Origin: Sinonovacula constricta
Lineage: Eukaryota; Mollusca; Bivalvia; Cardiida; Solecurtidae
Assembly (NCBI GenBank): GCA_007844125.1
Contig: CM017564.1
Span: forward strand, 21,003,004 to 21,067,003
Length of the DNA stretch: 64,000 nucleotides
Direction of reading: 5' to 3'
The position numbers were made by a program, and so were the translations under genes. The notes under the pieces were generated by a model. The model saw nothing but the letters and a program-made list of their open reading frames with translations. It made no database searches and had not been told where the DNA came from. How positions within the stretch are numbered: position 1 is the first letter of the stretch; each line of letters begins with the position of its first letter. This document shows positions 22,700 through 35,669 of this stretch, one piece after another.

Positions 22700-23855
22700 T
22701 TAGTTTTTATATTTGTATAGAGCATTAATAGACCTTTAAAACGATACAAGAACCACCACGATAATATAATCCTGTGAAAAGTTAATTAAATTTAGGTAAC
22801 ACAGTTTAAGGCCTTAAACTACACATAAATGTGGAGAAAACGGCACGGAAACTTGTTATAACATTTTTGGTCTATACTTAAAACGAAATGCCATAACAAC
22901 GTTTGCTATATAAATTACACCATCATGTCAGACATTGATGGAAAGAGGAAACACAACTTTAATTAATGCTCATACTCATTTATTAACAAATCAATCATAT
23001 AATGCAACAGTGATCATGGAAAATCATAAAAGTGTCAATTTCTTTAACGTTTTGTCTCGGTAACTGTATAAGAGTTAAATGTGAGAGTTAGCGATGTCTG
23101 TAAATGTTTCTTCCATATTATTAAAGCTTTCATTGTCACTTTCACTATTTCAATCCAACGTACCACTTGCACTTGTTAAGTAAGTTGTAATCAATTCATA
23201 CCAGTTTCCGATACCTCCCAGATTTGACCAATTTACTGACTGTTTTAGGCATTTAGCCACTTCGTCTGGTTATGGATCCATTTTGTTTATTATTTATTTT
23301 CAGTGATAACACAAATCGATGACAAAGTCCACTTTTATATCGATAAAGACGCAGTAAACAGTAAAGGTCGGTGAAAAAACTTAATTTAAACGGGATACCG
23401 GAAGTACAGAAAAAATCACGTGACGTCTATTTGACCAATCAGAAAGGCCGATAGGCTTATTTAGCAACAGGTGCGCGATTTCCTTTGTGTTGGTCACTTG
23501 TTTTAAGCGGTTGTAGTGGCTAATTGGAATGATGATTATGTTTAAAAATAGCATATTTGAATTCCCCGGGAATTAACCTTTAGTTACGATACCAAAAACA
23601 ACCTCTCTGTCTCTTTCTTTGTGCGTAAAATGCGCTAATGAATTTGGCTCATTTTCTATTGATCGTAGCGTAATCTCGATAATTACGTGAACGTAAACAG
23701 TGTATAGGGTCCGATCAAAGTCAAAAACTTATCTAATTCGACAATTTTTTTCAATTTATTCGTAGTAAAGAGTCTCAACATTAATTATATAGCAAAATCT
23801 AAAAATCGATATTTTTGCACCTACATGCCTTTTGAGCGGATTATCTCGATAATGT
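22700..23855. other. AT-rich, no recognised gene
   Basis: Nothing recognised on either strand. Confidence 0.5.
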
Positions 23856-23857
23856 GA

Positions 23858-24115
23858 AATGATACTTTAGACTGATATTGATATGGCCAGTCACATATGA
23901 CTAAAAGAAGCCAAGCACATAGCACAATATATCATGCGCACAGCAAATAGCCTGGTGCAGATCTCAAGGGCTGAGTCTGTGGTTGACTTAAAATGACTGT
24001 CTGGAATTTCGCCTCCTGCTGCCCAGAACTGAATAAATCTGAATGTATTTGCACACAATACGTGCCTACACAAGTCGGTACGTCCTAACATAAAGACAAA
24101 ATTTATATTGTTCAC
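23858..24115 (-). repeat. Possible longer copy of the same short repeat
   Basis: Minus strand: a GC-richer block from GGGCAGCAGGAGGCGAAATT to GTGACTGGCCATATC and AATATCAGTCTAAAGT. An open frame (23891-24115) crosses it but resembles no protein I know. Only the last 35 bases are shared with 22650-22680. Confidence 0.35.
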
Positions 24116-24734
24116 GACAACTACAAGCTAAACAAACAGAATGCCTTGAAATAAAAAATCTGGACCTCTTAGTACCCTTGGTGGAGGCATTTTTATGGTG
24201 TATGTTTGTAAGCGTTTTAGCAAATCAAATGTGTCAATGAATCAAAGAAGCTCGAGATTGCTGCGTTGCATCAATTAAATAGTAATCTCAAATGTTTCTG
24301 TAAAACTAGGATGTTTAAATAAGGCTTACTGCAAGGCGCTTCATCGGACTTGCGTTGTGAGATTGGTTCTTCTTTCATATTGACAAAACATGTACAAAAC
24401 TATTTTTTTTTAAAATAAGCCAGAATTATTTAAACGTTATGGTCAAGAAATGTGAGGCGTTTACCTGATAATTGCTTCAGCGGTTTTTACTTTGTGACAT
24501 TTACTGGATCTCTGTCCAAAAGCAGCACCATACGTTAAGTTTGCAGCTTTTATATATCGAATTCTTCAAATTCTTTCCTAACTATATAAATGTGTAGATC
24601 AAAGTTTCTAATTGATACCTCATTTCAGCCTAGACGCAATGCGATGTCTTTTATCATCGGACGGTATGTTAGCATTGGCATGATAACATATATATATAAC
24701 AATTATGTCTATAATAAATTTACTTTTTTACTAA
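24116..24734. other. AT-rich, no recognised gene
   Basis: Nothing recognised. Confidence 0.5.
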
Positions 24735-24895
24735 TTGACACCTTATTTAATTTTGTGTATCCAGGAGCTTCTTGTACTTATCTCAGTTGGGGCGCAATCA
24801 ACCCAATCAATGTGACTGTAATATAGCTCACAATATATCATATACAGAACTCACATTGGTAAGATTTGTAGAGACATATTTTTATGTGACAGATG
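24735..24895 (+). repeat. Diverged interspersed repeat, copy 2
   Basis: Partner of 21875-22045 in the same orientation. Confidence 0.6.
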
Positions 24896-26288
24896 ACTCG
24901 ATTGTTTTTTTTTCACAAAACTAGCACATATGTTGGCATATGTTAGTATGTGTCATTTCTTCACATTGCCATTTCTAAAGTCGGCTGACTTTATTATTTC
25001 TTTTCTGTTTTATCTTAAATATTGGTCATTGACATAGGTTCAAACAATCAGTCATAAAACCTAAGAGGTCAGTTGAATTGAATGATTTAGCATCGGTGGG
25101 GGAACTTTATACAACTAAAGAGGAATCATTCAAACCCGTTATATGTTAAAAGAAAGTATTATAAATATAGTGTTTAATTGTTATAATTGAAACCTACTTT
25201 ATGTAACATTGATCGGTGCATTCGATAGCTACAATGCTTTTGATTATGAAATATATTCAAACATGTCTACAACAGGACATGGTTTCACATTTTTTTTTTT
25301 ACTTTATTATAATTGCTATACAACTTAAGATACATATGCGGCGATACAGACAACGGGATTTAAGTACAGATTATACCTGTCGCCAGATTCAGTCTTATCT
25401 GAAATTCCATTCTAGGCAGTAATTTTTAATAAAAGCCCCACCGATATGGGGCAGCTTGCATGTTTAATTGCAGTGCAAATGCTAATTGGATGATATGTTT
25501 TAAGGCAATAAAGTTAATACAGTTAATACTGTATACATACCTTTCCACATGATATTACAAAAATGTGGGTAATGGGATCAGTTGCATGCGGCTATAATGG
25601 CAAAACAGATTAAAGGCCATTCATTTCTATGCCCCATACATAAATAGTCGTGTTGTATTAAAGTGTATAGTCAGACCTATACATCCGTTTGAATTCAATA
25701 AACCAACTGACTCTTGCCTTAACAGACCTTATTGATAACAGATCTCCAAATGATTAGATTTGTAGCGGACACTTTGCTTTGTAGTATGGAATATTTATTA
25801 CAGAATATATTATGACAGTTAACACAAAATAAATATAGAAATTGTTTTTTCTTTATCATCGAAGAAGCAGAAACATGCGCCTATACTTATTAGTATAAAG
25901 TTATAAGATTTACAATGCATATTGATTAAAATATTGCACCACAATCTAACCAATCACTATATTCTTTATGGCTGACGTCACACATAACTTCAGAGTTTGA
26001 TATGGTTAAAGGTATTTAAGAAAACAAAGATACGCGTTTATTTTTCTAACCTAAAATCATTCTTAAGGAAACACAATTAAAGTATAATATTGTTCCTGAG
26101 GATAAATCAGATGGTTGATATCTAAATATTTGAACATAATGCGATAAATCAGCACATGTTTTGTGATGCATAGCTGACATTATCATTTTGTCAACTTGTT
26201 TAAGATGGTGTTATTTATCGCACAAACTCAATATGCACACTTTAATTAAAGAATATAAATGTTTTGAGTGTAGAACGTATAACCGCAC
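24896..26288. other. AT-rich, no recognised gene
   Basis: Nothing recognised. Confidence 0.5.
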
Positions 26289-26343
26289 TTTTATATAGCG
26301 GTAAGGTAGGTGAGTACCTCACCTACCTTACCGCTATATAAAA
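26289..26343. repeat. Perfect inverted repeat: 26-bp arms, 3-base loop
   Basis: Arms 26289-26314 and 26318-26343 are exact reverse complements around TAC. The arm contains TATATAGCGGTAAGGTAGGT. It could extrude as a cruciform or fold as an RNA hairpin. Confidence 0.97.
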
Positions 26344-26374
26344 TCCCCTGATTTTACGACAATCACTTGCCAGG

Positions 26375-26640
26375 AATTATTGTCGTCTGTGCATACGTTT
26401 GCGCAGCTTCAATTTAAGAAAGACCTAGATAATGAGAACATGATTTGAACCAATACACTCATATAGCAGGAATTGATTCAGTTATGCCAACGTTGCCATT
26501 TTAAATCATTGTATTGTAGATTATATGAAAAATACATCAAAAGGAACCAAAAGTACTTCAACATATACTAATATTTGAAAATTCAACAAACATACTGTGT
26601 TTAATCTTTACTTGACAGAAACATTTAGTCTGCTTAAAAC
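26375..26640 (+). repeat. Old interspersed repeat Y, copy 1
   Basis: Shares ATACGTTTGCGCAGCT, a GCGTTGCCATTTT-like stretch and a downstream ACTTGACA...TTTAGTC(T/G)GCTTAA region with 34940-35185 in the same order. Confidence 0.5.
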
Positions 26641-27419
26641 TGGTTTAGAGAGCAAATTCGAAATTATATATAACTAAACCATAACCTAGTTCCCGTCCTG
26701 TTTGGCGAATAATTTACAATAGACAGTCATATCATATCTGACGAAACAATGAAGCATTGCAAATTTCTCCTCCGATATGTTTATTACAATCAATTTAACG
26801 ATTCTTGGCCGCAAAATACCAGGAGAACTATTAATTAAGCGTTCTGAACTATCTTGAATGTGTATGGTTATGTCATGTTATTATAAATAGAAGACTTGGG
26901 TGCGAGTGTGAGTTTGGTTGTGCCCGCCTTGGCGTGTCTTTTTATGGGATCATCATTTAACACGGTTTTTGTTGTTGTTGTGTTTTTAAATTAGCAAGGT
27001 ATGTTTTATTCCTTTTAGTGTATTTCAATTTTCCGGTTTCATGTATGGCTTGAAGTCGGCTCAAATTCAGACAGCGTATACAAAGTGATCAAAAAAGAAA
27101 TTCTGTTTTATTGGACATATCTATCTTTCAAACATTCTTCTGTAAAAAAGTACAAGACAACGCACAGAACTTCCTCAGAAATTGAACCTAGCAATATTCG
27201 TTACACATTCATTTATTATTCTTTAAACATTTAGTCATTAACAAGCAGAAACAGTAGTTCAGTATTATAAAATGTCACACAATACATGTGAGAAAAAGTG
27301 CTTTATGTGAGCTAAATAAAAAAGTATGTCCTACAAAAGTACTGTAATTTAATGGTAATGATGGATTTAATATATTTGTAGAAAAAAACGCATGAACACA
27401 GTAACCAGTTCTATAGATG
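26641..27419. other. AT-rich, no recognised gene
   Basis: Nothing recognised. Confidence 0.5.
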
Positions 27420-27860
27420 ACGTTTTGTTCTAAAATAAACAAACCACGCTATCAACATCTCATTATGGTTATCGATTCCATCTGAAGATTTCACCAACAG
27501 TTCTATTGTAAATTCAAGAGATAAAGAAGAAAACAAAACAGTAAAAAGCGTACCTGTTTAAATTGCCCTTTAACCAATGTATCCGTTCAATCCACACAGT
27601 ATAACGACTTCACCAGACATTTCTGCATACTTTGGTTAGTGTAACAATTTGTCTTTAATCTTAAATGGTTATTAACGTACTTTTTGATGTAACCAATATG
27701 AGCATATTGTACCTCTTTGGAAAACGTCGGTATAATCGGCAAACCTATTGAATTCTGATTTGAATAAAATCATCCATGCATTTCTTTATTGCTCATTTAT
27801 GTAATGCAGCACCGTAATTGATTTGCGTATACGATCGATATACTGACAATATATAGATTG
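27420..27860 (+). repeat. Old interspersed repeat Z, copy 1
   Basis: Colinear with 34195-34625: ACATCTCATTATGG, ATTTCACCA, AAAAAGC(G/T)TACCTGTTTAAA, CCGTTCAATCCAC(A/G)CAGTA, then a CTTTATT...GATCGATATA end. Confidence 0.7.
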
Positions 27861-27887
27861 AACAAAAGACTCATTCACAGTGACCGA

Positions 27888-27927
27888 CTAGGGTGCTAAA
27901 ATCGGTTTTACAAAGCTCTAACTTTGA
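27888..27927 (-). repeat. Interspersed repeat X, end fragment
   Basis: GGTGCTAAAATCGGTTTTAC matches GGTGCTTAAATCGGTTTTAA at 17358-17377, followed by AGCTCTAAC in both. Confidence 0.5.
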
Positions 27928-29597
27928 AAAGCAAGGTTTGAGAAGTGTACGTTTTACCCTGTATTCGATTAAATGTGTGCACAAAAATCACCTTAAATCA
28001 TTTGTGGTAAATCGATTGTCACTGAAACAGAATAAGTCACGAGGCACAAGGAATCTTCTGTACACTGGAGGTAATAAAGTCCGCTATCACGCTTGAGTGT
28101 TTGTCGTCGCTGCTTGATGGGAATCTCTTCTTTTTCCGGTCTTTTTAATTTTGGTTATACAGTGATATCCCCAGACCGGATCTTCTACATATCGGAATCC
28201 CTTGCAGTCTGTCTTTTTTCTAATTCCTCTGTTTTACCTTATATGATCTTTGTAAAGTCATCTTCTAGTGTCGGGAATACTCTACACTCTGCACTCTGGC
28301 TTAGTTTTGTTGACACCTTGTTTATTGTTAGTGCAAATCACACCCCACAGTCCGATGCCGATTTCATATTTTCACAAATTACTAATTGTTTCAGTGGATC
28401 CTGAAGTTAAATATGTTTTTTCTTCCACCGTTGCTATGGAGATCGCGTATAATTCTGGGTTTTTAGTAGAGCAAGTTTGAGTCGCAATTCACATTCCTCT
28501 TTACTCTTTGCCAAGATAATCGCGCAGCACACGGTGTGGATAAAACTATTTGATAAAGTAAACAACATTATTTTGTGGTATAATAGTCAAATACATCATC
28601 ATACCAGACGCCTCAGTTTATTCACTAATAGAACTGACGTAATCATTTTAACAAGGAAATGATACAAAAATCCATAGTATAAATGTATGGTTTATTTTAT
28701 GTATAGAACGATGCACGTGCATACCTTTAAGCTATTTTTTGTAAAATAGTGATGTTTGTAAACTTAGTTTGTCTTGTAGGATGGAATGTGTATATTCAGT
28801 GAAGGGACTCGTGTACATCTCTTAAAGTTTTAATCGGGAATATTTTAGTGATTTCATAAGATGATATTTTGGTAATAACATTTATGTTTTATTTACTATA
28901 TATGGGACAATAAGACACATGTTGAAGGAAAGATATGGTTTAGGTGAATTTTACATTCGAAAAGCTTGGTGAATACTACCGCAGGTATCAAGCTCAGATT
29001 TTAATGTGCACTTGTTCATAAGAGTATATACATCCCGCTAACGGGATTGTCTTTTGAGTAACCACGCTTTTCACTCGAGTCGATACAAAGGCCTTTACAC
29101 AAAAAACACACACACATTTTTTTTTGAGGTTTACAAGACTGCACAATGTACACCTCAGCTCGGTGTTTCTACCTGTCTCACCTAGCCAAGATAATTAAAT
29201 GGTTAAGCCGTTAAAACGACCACAAGATACCTTCTTGAGTGACTGCCCATTAGTGATTAATTATCGTTGATCTTCAATGATTACACGGACAACTGTTATA
29301 ACCGGTGTGAACTAAATACTATATAGATTTGATCAATGTACAACATGAATATTGCACAGCGTATCCGTTATGGGAGTCAGTAAATATTATTCAATATGAT
29401 AAAGGACCCGTCCTCATCAGCACGTCAAAGGCAAATAGCCTTTTTGTTCAGTTTATTGTTGCCTTGCACATATACATATATGGTCATATCCGCGACGTTA
29501 TGTTAAAGGTTGGTACAAAAAGATGACAAGTTTATGTCTAGGTAGAAACAACGGCATATCGCATGTCATGCTGAAAACCTCTTTACATAAAAGTTCT
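27928..29597. other. No recognised gene
   Basis: Frames at 28093-28404 and 28268-28480 overlap and are not recognisable. I see no domain in them. Confidence 0.45.
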
Positions 29598-29686
29598 TAA
29601 GCCAAATGGGACTCGTACCCAAGCGGTGTGGGGGCTAAGGTGCTACACGTCGGTGACTCTTAACCGCTTGGCAAATGGGGCCACAA
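29598..29686 (-). mobile_element. tRNA-derived SINE head or tRNA pseudogene (Ser/Leu-like)
   Basis: Minus strand: A-box-like GCCAAGCGGTTAAGAG, then after a gap of class II length a B-box-like GGGTACGAGTCCC with a paired T-stem. The anticodon arm does not fold well and the acceptor ends do not pair fully, so it is not a working tRNA. Confidence 0.55.
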
Positions 29687-29689
29687 TCG

Positions 29690-31029
29690 CCAGAATGTAG
29701 TTAATATAGTCTCATTTTTGAACGGCTGAAAAAAGATTGGAAATAAAGTAATGCAGTTTAATATACGCATTTCTTCTCATTTCGTGTACAATTTGTTTCT
29801 GCAACATCAAAATGCCATGCACTTATAAATCGCTGTTTTAGTTCAATGTTAATAGCAATATTTGACATTATAAAATAAACTGACGTCGGCATTTATTTTA
29901 AAAGTTTCTTCATAACCAATAAATTATCAGTTGTCATTAAATACACTGTGTACTGTTTTATCAATTCTAAGCTCCATAAAGTCCACTTCACAGTTTACAA
30001 GGGTTTAGCACTTGAACAGACAACGATGTAACCTATGGGATCAAATATTATCTGACTTAAGTGTGTTAATCTAATCACATCAAACGTCACACCAAACAAC
30101 GTAACCCACAAAATTTAAAATTAGGCGTTCTGTTATCAGTTATATTTTTAACCATTTACAAATCATATATACGGTTGCGCTATAGCATATTTGACCCGGT
30201 CTTCATCTGTGCATATCTCAATTTTCAGTTGCAAGAAACTTTTATCAATGATATCAATGACACCCTATAAAGAAACAAACAATCTAACAATCTCGGGTCA
30301 TGGTGGGGGTCGAATTATGTTTAAAACAAAACCACTTCGTGCGTGGTTGAAGACTTTAATTTGTCTTAAATATCTACAAAGAAACTATGAATAATAAATA
30401 AACACAAACAATATATCACCTTAACACACAATATAAATTGGCTGAGCTAATATTATTTATAATGCAAATATTCAATTTTCCAAAATAAACCAATGAACCT
30501 GTTCAAACAATACAAGCAAAATACAGAAATACACACATTTCGAAACAATGTTACATTTTTTTTACAGAATTGGCCGATTACTAATTAATAAATACCGTTT
30601 CGTATACTAAAGCAATACTAAGAATGAAGTTGTACAGTAAAACTAAAATTACAATGCTGTTGCGAGAGTTACTTAACTTAGTAACTGTGTAACTTCTATA
30701 AGAATTGTTGCGTCTATTTCCTTTGATAGGGATTGGTCTTTGGTTCCTCAATTCCATTTTTCACATGAACATGATGATACAAACGTTTACACTTTTCTGG
30801 TCATTTTCTTGTGTCCAAAGATTAATTTCACTTAGAATGAACAATTTTGTGCAGTTCTTCTAATAGAATTATAAATCTCTCTATTCTAAAGTCTATTTGG
30901 ACATTATTTTTCATTGACGTCACTACTTTCATCATAACATATCAAAGAAAACGTCATCGCTTGGACATTTTTAATTCAAATAGATCGATTTTCTTTACAT
31001 TGCTTGCATTTAAGAACCCTTTAATGAAA
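29690..31029. other. AT-rich, no recognised gene
   Basis: Nothing recognised. Confidence 0.5.
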
Positions 31030-31285
31030 TACGAGGTTAGAGCTCTATAAAAATCCGGTTTAAGCACCCAATTGGTTCATACTGCCGACTGACCGTTCCA
31101 AGGCAGTAACTGTCGGATTTGCTTCTTTTGTTAAATGACTCGTCAAAAATTGGTTCTTACTTTTCACATTTGGCTTTCGCGTGAAACCTTTGGCCTGTGC
31201 CTTTTTAAATTTTGGTATATGCTGTATTGCTCGTAGGACTTTGTCATAAATTCTTATCTTATTAAAGTATCGTAAAAAGTACGTG
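31030..31285 (+). repeat. Interspersed repeat X, best copy
   Basis: Order: GAGGTTAGAGCTCTATAAAA, CCGGTTTAAGCACCC, the core GACCGTTCCAAGGCAGTAAC at about 31090-31109, TGTCGGATTTGCTTCTTTTG, GTTAAATGACTC, CCTTTGGCCTGTGCCTTTTT, GGTATATGCTGTATTGC and AGGACTTTGTCATAAATTCT. The same order is found, with parts missing, in the other X copies. Confidence 0.75.
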
Positions 31286-34194
31286 TGTGGCGAGATCCAC
31301 ATGCAAGAACTTTGTAGAAATCATATTCATACTATAGGTTACACAAAACAAACAATAACAAAACGGACAATTACAAAACATACAACTTTAACAAATCATG
31401 GAAATCTGGTGACATAACGAATGCTTACAACATATCTCATTGTGAAAAGGGTATACTAGTGAGATATTTTGTAATATATAAAATACAGGATAAATGCAAA
31501 ATCGGAACTTCGATTCAGTTATCACATCTGAAAACACGGTCTCGGCATGGTTGAGATTGTTGTACACGGTATGTATAAATCTTAATGATTGTAGAATATT
31601 GCTTTGTCAATATAAGGCTTATTGATTTCTATATATCTCAACATTTTAATTTCCACACTGTCATTCTACTCCTGACCTTCTCCCCAATTCTTTGTTGTTA
31701 ACATCTTTTCTTAAGACCTTTTAATTTACTCCTTAAATACCTTTCGTGATTGAAATGACTTATTCCATTAACCAGCTTTTTGTTGCAGGTTTATCTGATG
31801 TTTACTTTGTAAACCAGCAATATAAATTGTACTGTATTGGTTGACATTGCACTCGTTATTTCATATCATATATTTGTTTGTATAATTTGCATATTGCATG
31901 AAATATTCGCCTTAAAAGTCTTTTACATTTAACTTCCAAATAAATTGTATATTTTGCATATGTTTTACTCGTTAATCATGTAGATTTAAACTGGATTCAA
32001 ATTCCTCATGGGCATCGGCCCACGGAACTTTATATGCGTTAATATTTCCTAGTAGGGTGTATTAGAAACATTAGGTGATGTATCTCTCATTGTAGTTGCA
32101 TACCCATTATTTTGGTGACTTCGTATAGATAAACAATGTCATATCAAAATACATCTTAAAACAAAGCAGCTATATGGCAACAGTACATAATGAGACTTCA
32201 TTTCTGAGTTTACAATAATTAATCACGAACCAGATCATATACACTCAATGTGTGCATCAGATTACATTGACGCTTTACTTAAGCTACCTGCCTCTAGATT
32301 GTTTATAGAAATAGTTCTTCTTGATAGGCTTTGTTCCTGTGAAATAGTAAGAGTATGCGTCAAGAGTCTTAGGAGGGCTGTGCTAGAAGTTTGTATTAAC
32401 TAACGCTATTTGCCCTTGTCAGGCTTTGTGCCAGGTAAAACGCTAAGTGCTGATGTTTGTATAGTTAGGATGTGTTAGGATGTGTGTTTATGAAACTCTT
32501 CAATAAGTTTTGTAAAATTTTAAAATTGACCATGCGAGGTTTTGTAGCATTTCGGCAGTGTATAATCTGACTGTGAGAAAGGTTGTCCCACATGTTCACT
32601 ATGTGGTGTGTAGACGATGAAGCTTGCATATAGCTTTGGCTGTGTTCCCTAGAGACTAGTATTTAATATTTTAATATGTGCAAGCTGACAAGGAGATAAA
32701 CGTTATGGACTGTGTATGAAACATTGATTTTGGAGAAGTTTACTTTAAAAAAATATGTATTTAAAAAGCGTGCAATCTTTATTTTAAATTTTGCCATTTA
32801 CTATGTATATTCTTTCGTAAGTGTCCCATAATATCAATCTAGCTTCATTTCTGCATTTTGTTTTGTTTGTATATTTGTTTATCTTCTACTAAACTTCATG
32901 TTAATGCTATCTCCGAATTAAATAGAAACTAAAATTCTGCAAGTATTTACAATCTTCTCAGCCAGTTTTTCTTTTAAATATAATAATTCTAGATAAGGTT
33001 GCGAACATATACCGAATTTATGCAATGCTCAAGAGTGCTAGAGCAACGTTATTTTACTTGCATTAAATTTACTGTACAATTTAAGACATATAACTGGAAC
33101 TACAATAAATGGAATTGACATTCAACTTAATTCGGTTTAATGTAATAATCCAATCCAGGAAGAAATATATATAATGAGACAGTTTACATGTTTTATTGCA
33201 GCACAAGTGCTTATTGCACGATAACATTTTTAGACACTAAATTGTTTGTAAAAGGTACATGTGGATCTTTTGAATTAGAAATCCGAATGTTTGTATTTAT
33301 ACTACAGTAATTAATCACGTCATTAAGGCAGAAAAATAATATAACAAATAAACAAAGCCTATAGGATGTAAACAATAAACTTATTAAGTTTACAATACAA
33401 AAGGAAATGGAAACTACAGACTTGTTACTCAAAAGGCATGAACGAATAATTGCAGATAACTAACTCGTAGAACAGACAAAGGAGCAACGAGGATGGCCGC
33501 TATTTTGCACCATCAGTTATTTGCCGATACAGAAAAGAGTAATGCATTATTATAATATAATTACGTATACCATTAATATAATACGTACTTTTACGTTGTC
33601 CTTTGTTTTCTTCGCACTACCAGTAATCATTTAAAAACAATGTGGACATAACACACGCAAATATACATGACATATATAAGCTTATGACAAACGCAATGTT
33701 AGTGTTGGTGAGTTTCTAAATTTACAATGACATGGCTGTAATTGAATGTCATAATAGATAGAACTAATGATTACTTCGAACTATTAATTGATCAAACACT
33801 ATGTCGTTAAACCTGTACTTAGAAAGTCGGTTTCCGACACAAACTGAGCGATATGAATATAAAATATACGAAGAAAAAGACTATATTAACTATACCGACG
33901 TGTAATACAATAGCCCTACATCGCATGGGTTCGAATTCCATTTGATGTTCAATCTTGAACAGGTTTTCAACTTAACATCTAATGCACCGGAACTATCCAG
34001 ACATAAGTCTTTTTTCTTTATTCACATATCTTTATCTGCACGTAACCAATATCAACATACCTGTGTCAGTGCGATGCAGCAAATAAAATGAACAACAACA
34101 AACAACAAGTCGATTTGTCTTTGGCGAATATGGGGTTTTACTTTATATCAACTAAATAAACATTAAGAAACATACCGTACATATGGTTTCATTC
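31286..34194. other. Long AT-rich stretch, no recognised gene
   Basis: No domain, RNA gene or array seen. The frame at 33211-33432 is low-information. An isolated GGTTCGAATTCC at 33930 looks like a tRNA B box but has no A box. Confidence 0.5.
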
Positions 34195-34625
34195 AATTGG
34201 TTCTTAAATAAACATAACATCTCATTATGGATACCAATGCCATCTCTAGATTTCACCACTCGATCTATTGTTATTTAAAGAGATAATGAAGAAAACAACG
34301 GTAAAAAGCTTACCTGTTTAAATTGTCCTTAAACAAACTTTACCGTTCAATCCACGCAGTAAAACGGCCAATCATACATTACTACACAATTTCGTTATTG
34401 TCAAAATGTGTCTTCAATCTTACATGATTATTAAGGTACTTTTCGTCTTAGTGTCCTATCGATGAATGTCGGCCGATTTCACCTCAGTTCCGAAGTAAAC
34501 ATAATGTGCAAACCCATAAAATTAAACAAAAAAAATCGATAACTTTCTTTATGAATAATTTATTTGAAGCTGCACCTTTGTTTATTGGATCGATATATTT
34601 GGTCAATCGATTGCACACCGCAACG
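34195..34625 (+). repeat. Old interspersed repeat Z, copy 2
   Basis: Partner of 27420-27860 in the same orientation, with small indels throughout. Confidence 0.7.
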
Positions 34626-34934
34626 TTTTTTTTAAATATTTTTCCAACTTGAAAACACAGCAGCCGTTCGAGCAGATCATTTTAATGTACAAGTAAAGTG
34701 ATCGAGGGTTGACAAGATTACCAAATATTTTTGTGTTGGCGTAGGTCGCATTATCATTGTGTAAGTTTATCTTTTAAAAGGTATCATGCTTTGCACCAAC
34801 CAAAATATGTACTTTAAATATAGAACATAAATGTGTCGCATGTTGAACGTTTACATGCACTGGTGCCGTATTAAATTGTATAAGGTATGATAAGCGAGGT
34901 ATTACACATGACATAAGGATCACCCTAAAGATGA

Positions 34935-35185
34935 ATAATTGTCGATGTATACGTTTGCGCAGCTGATGTAAATGTAGATGTTGATGTAAATAGTTATTGA
35001 CTTTTTTTAAATTCGCACAGGGTTAACGATTCTAGCGTTGCCATTTTGTTCCTTGTGGATGTAACAAAACAATGACAGGGTCCTTAGAGTATTACAGTAT
35101 ATGTTATTTTATAAAAGTGATCATACAAAGATATTTACATGTCAGTTAAATGTTAACTTGACAAACGTCTTTAGTCGGCTTAACA
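34935..35185 (+). repeat. Old interspersed repeat Y, copy 2
   Basis: Partner of 26375-26640. In the first locus Y precedes Z; here Z precedes Y. Confidence 0.5.
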
Positions 35186-35669
35186 ATTATACATATTTTT
35201 CCGAATATTTTGGCGATTGTGAGGCACTCTTGCCGAAAAATAAAATAAAAAAATAAAAACTCTTCTTCGGTACGTTTTGTCAATTAAAAAAACGATTTTC
35301 GGGCTCTACATACTACAGAAAACAATGTTATTGGTCTTACTGAGCTTTCTTGAATGGTTGTGGTTTTATTGTGTAAATTTTAATACTTAGCCTTAGTAAT
35401 TCTACAAAATAAAACATGTTATATCTATTTAATATTTTTAAATGCCATATGCTGAAGGTTTATACTATTGTAAAATCTACATGACAGATAATCTGTCATG
35501 TTTGGCAAATGTAAATGGTATTGTAAGTCTGTACAATACGTGAGTAAATGCTCTTCAAGTAAGTAGCACGGGCAATGGATCCACGTCGTTTTGCCACAAA
35601 CTTAATTGAAATATTTTCTGATGTTGATAGAACTTTTTTTCAGAACAGTTTTCTTTAACTTTCAGCGTC

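Noticed and set aside
28093..28480. Overlapping plus-strand frames of 103 and 70 codons
   Set aside because: No recognisable domain in either frame or on the opposite strand; composition fits chance.
33920..33945. Isolated GGTTCGAATTCC resembling a tRNA B box
   Set aside because: No A box at the right distance and no cloverleaf.
35479..35501. 11-bp perfect inverted repeat ACATGACAGAT
   Set aside because: Short enough to arise by chance in 64 kb; nothing around it gives it meaning.
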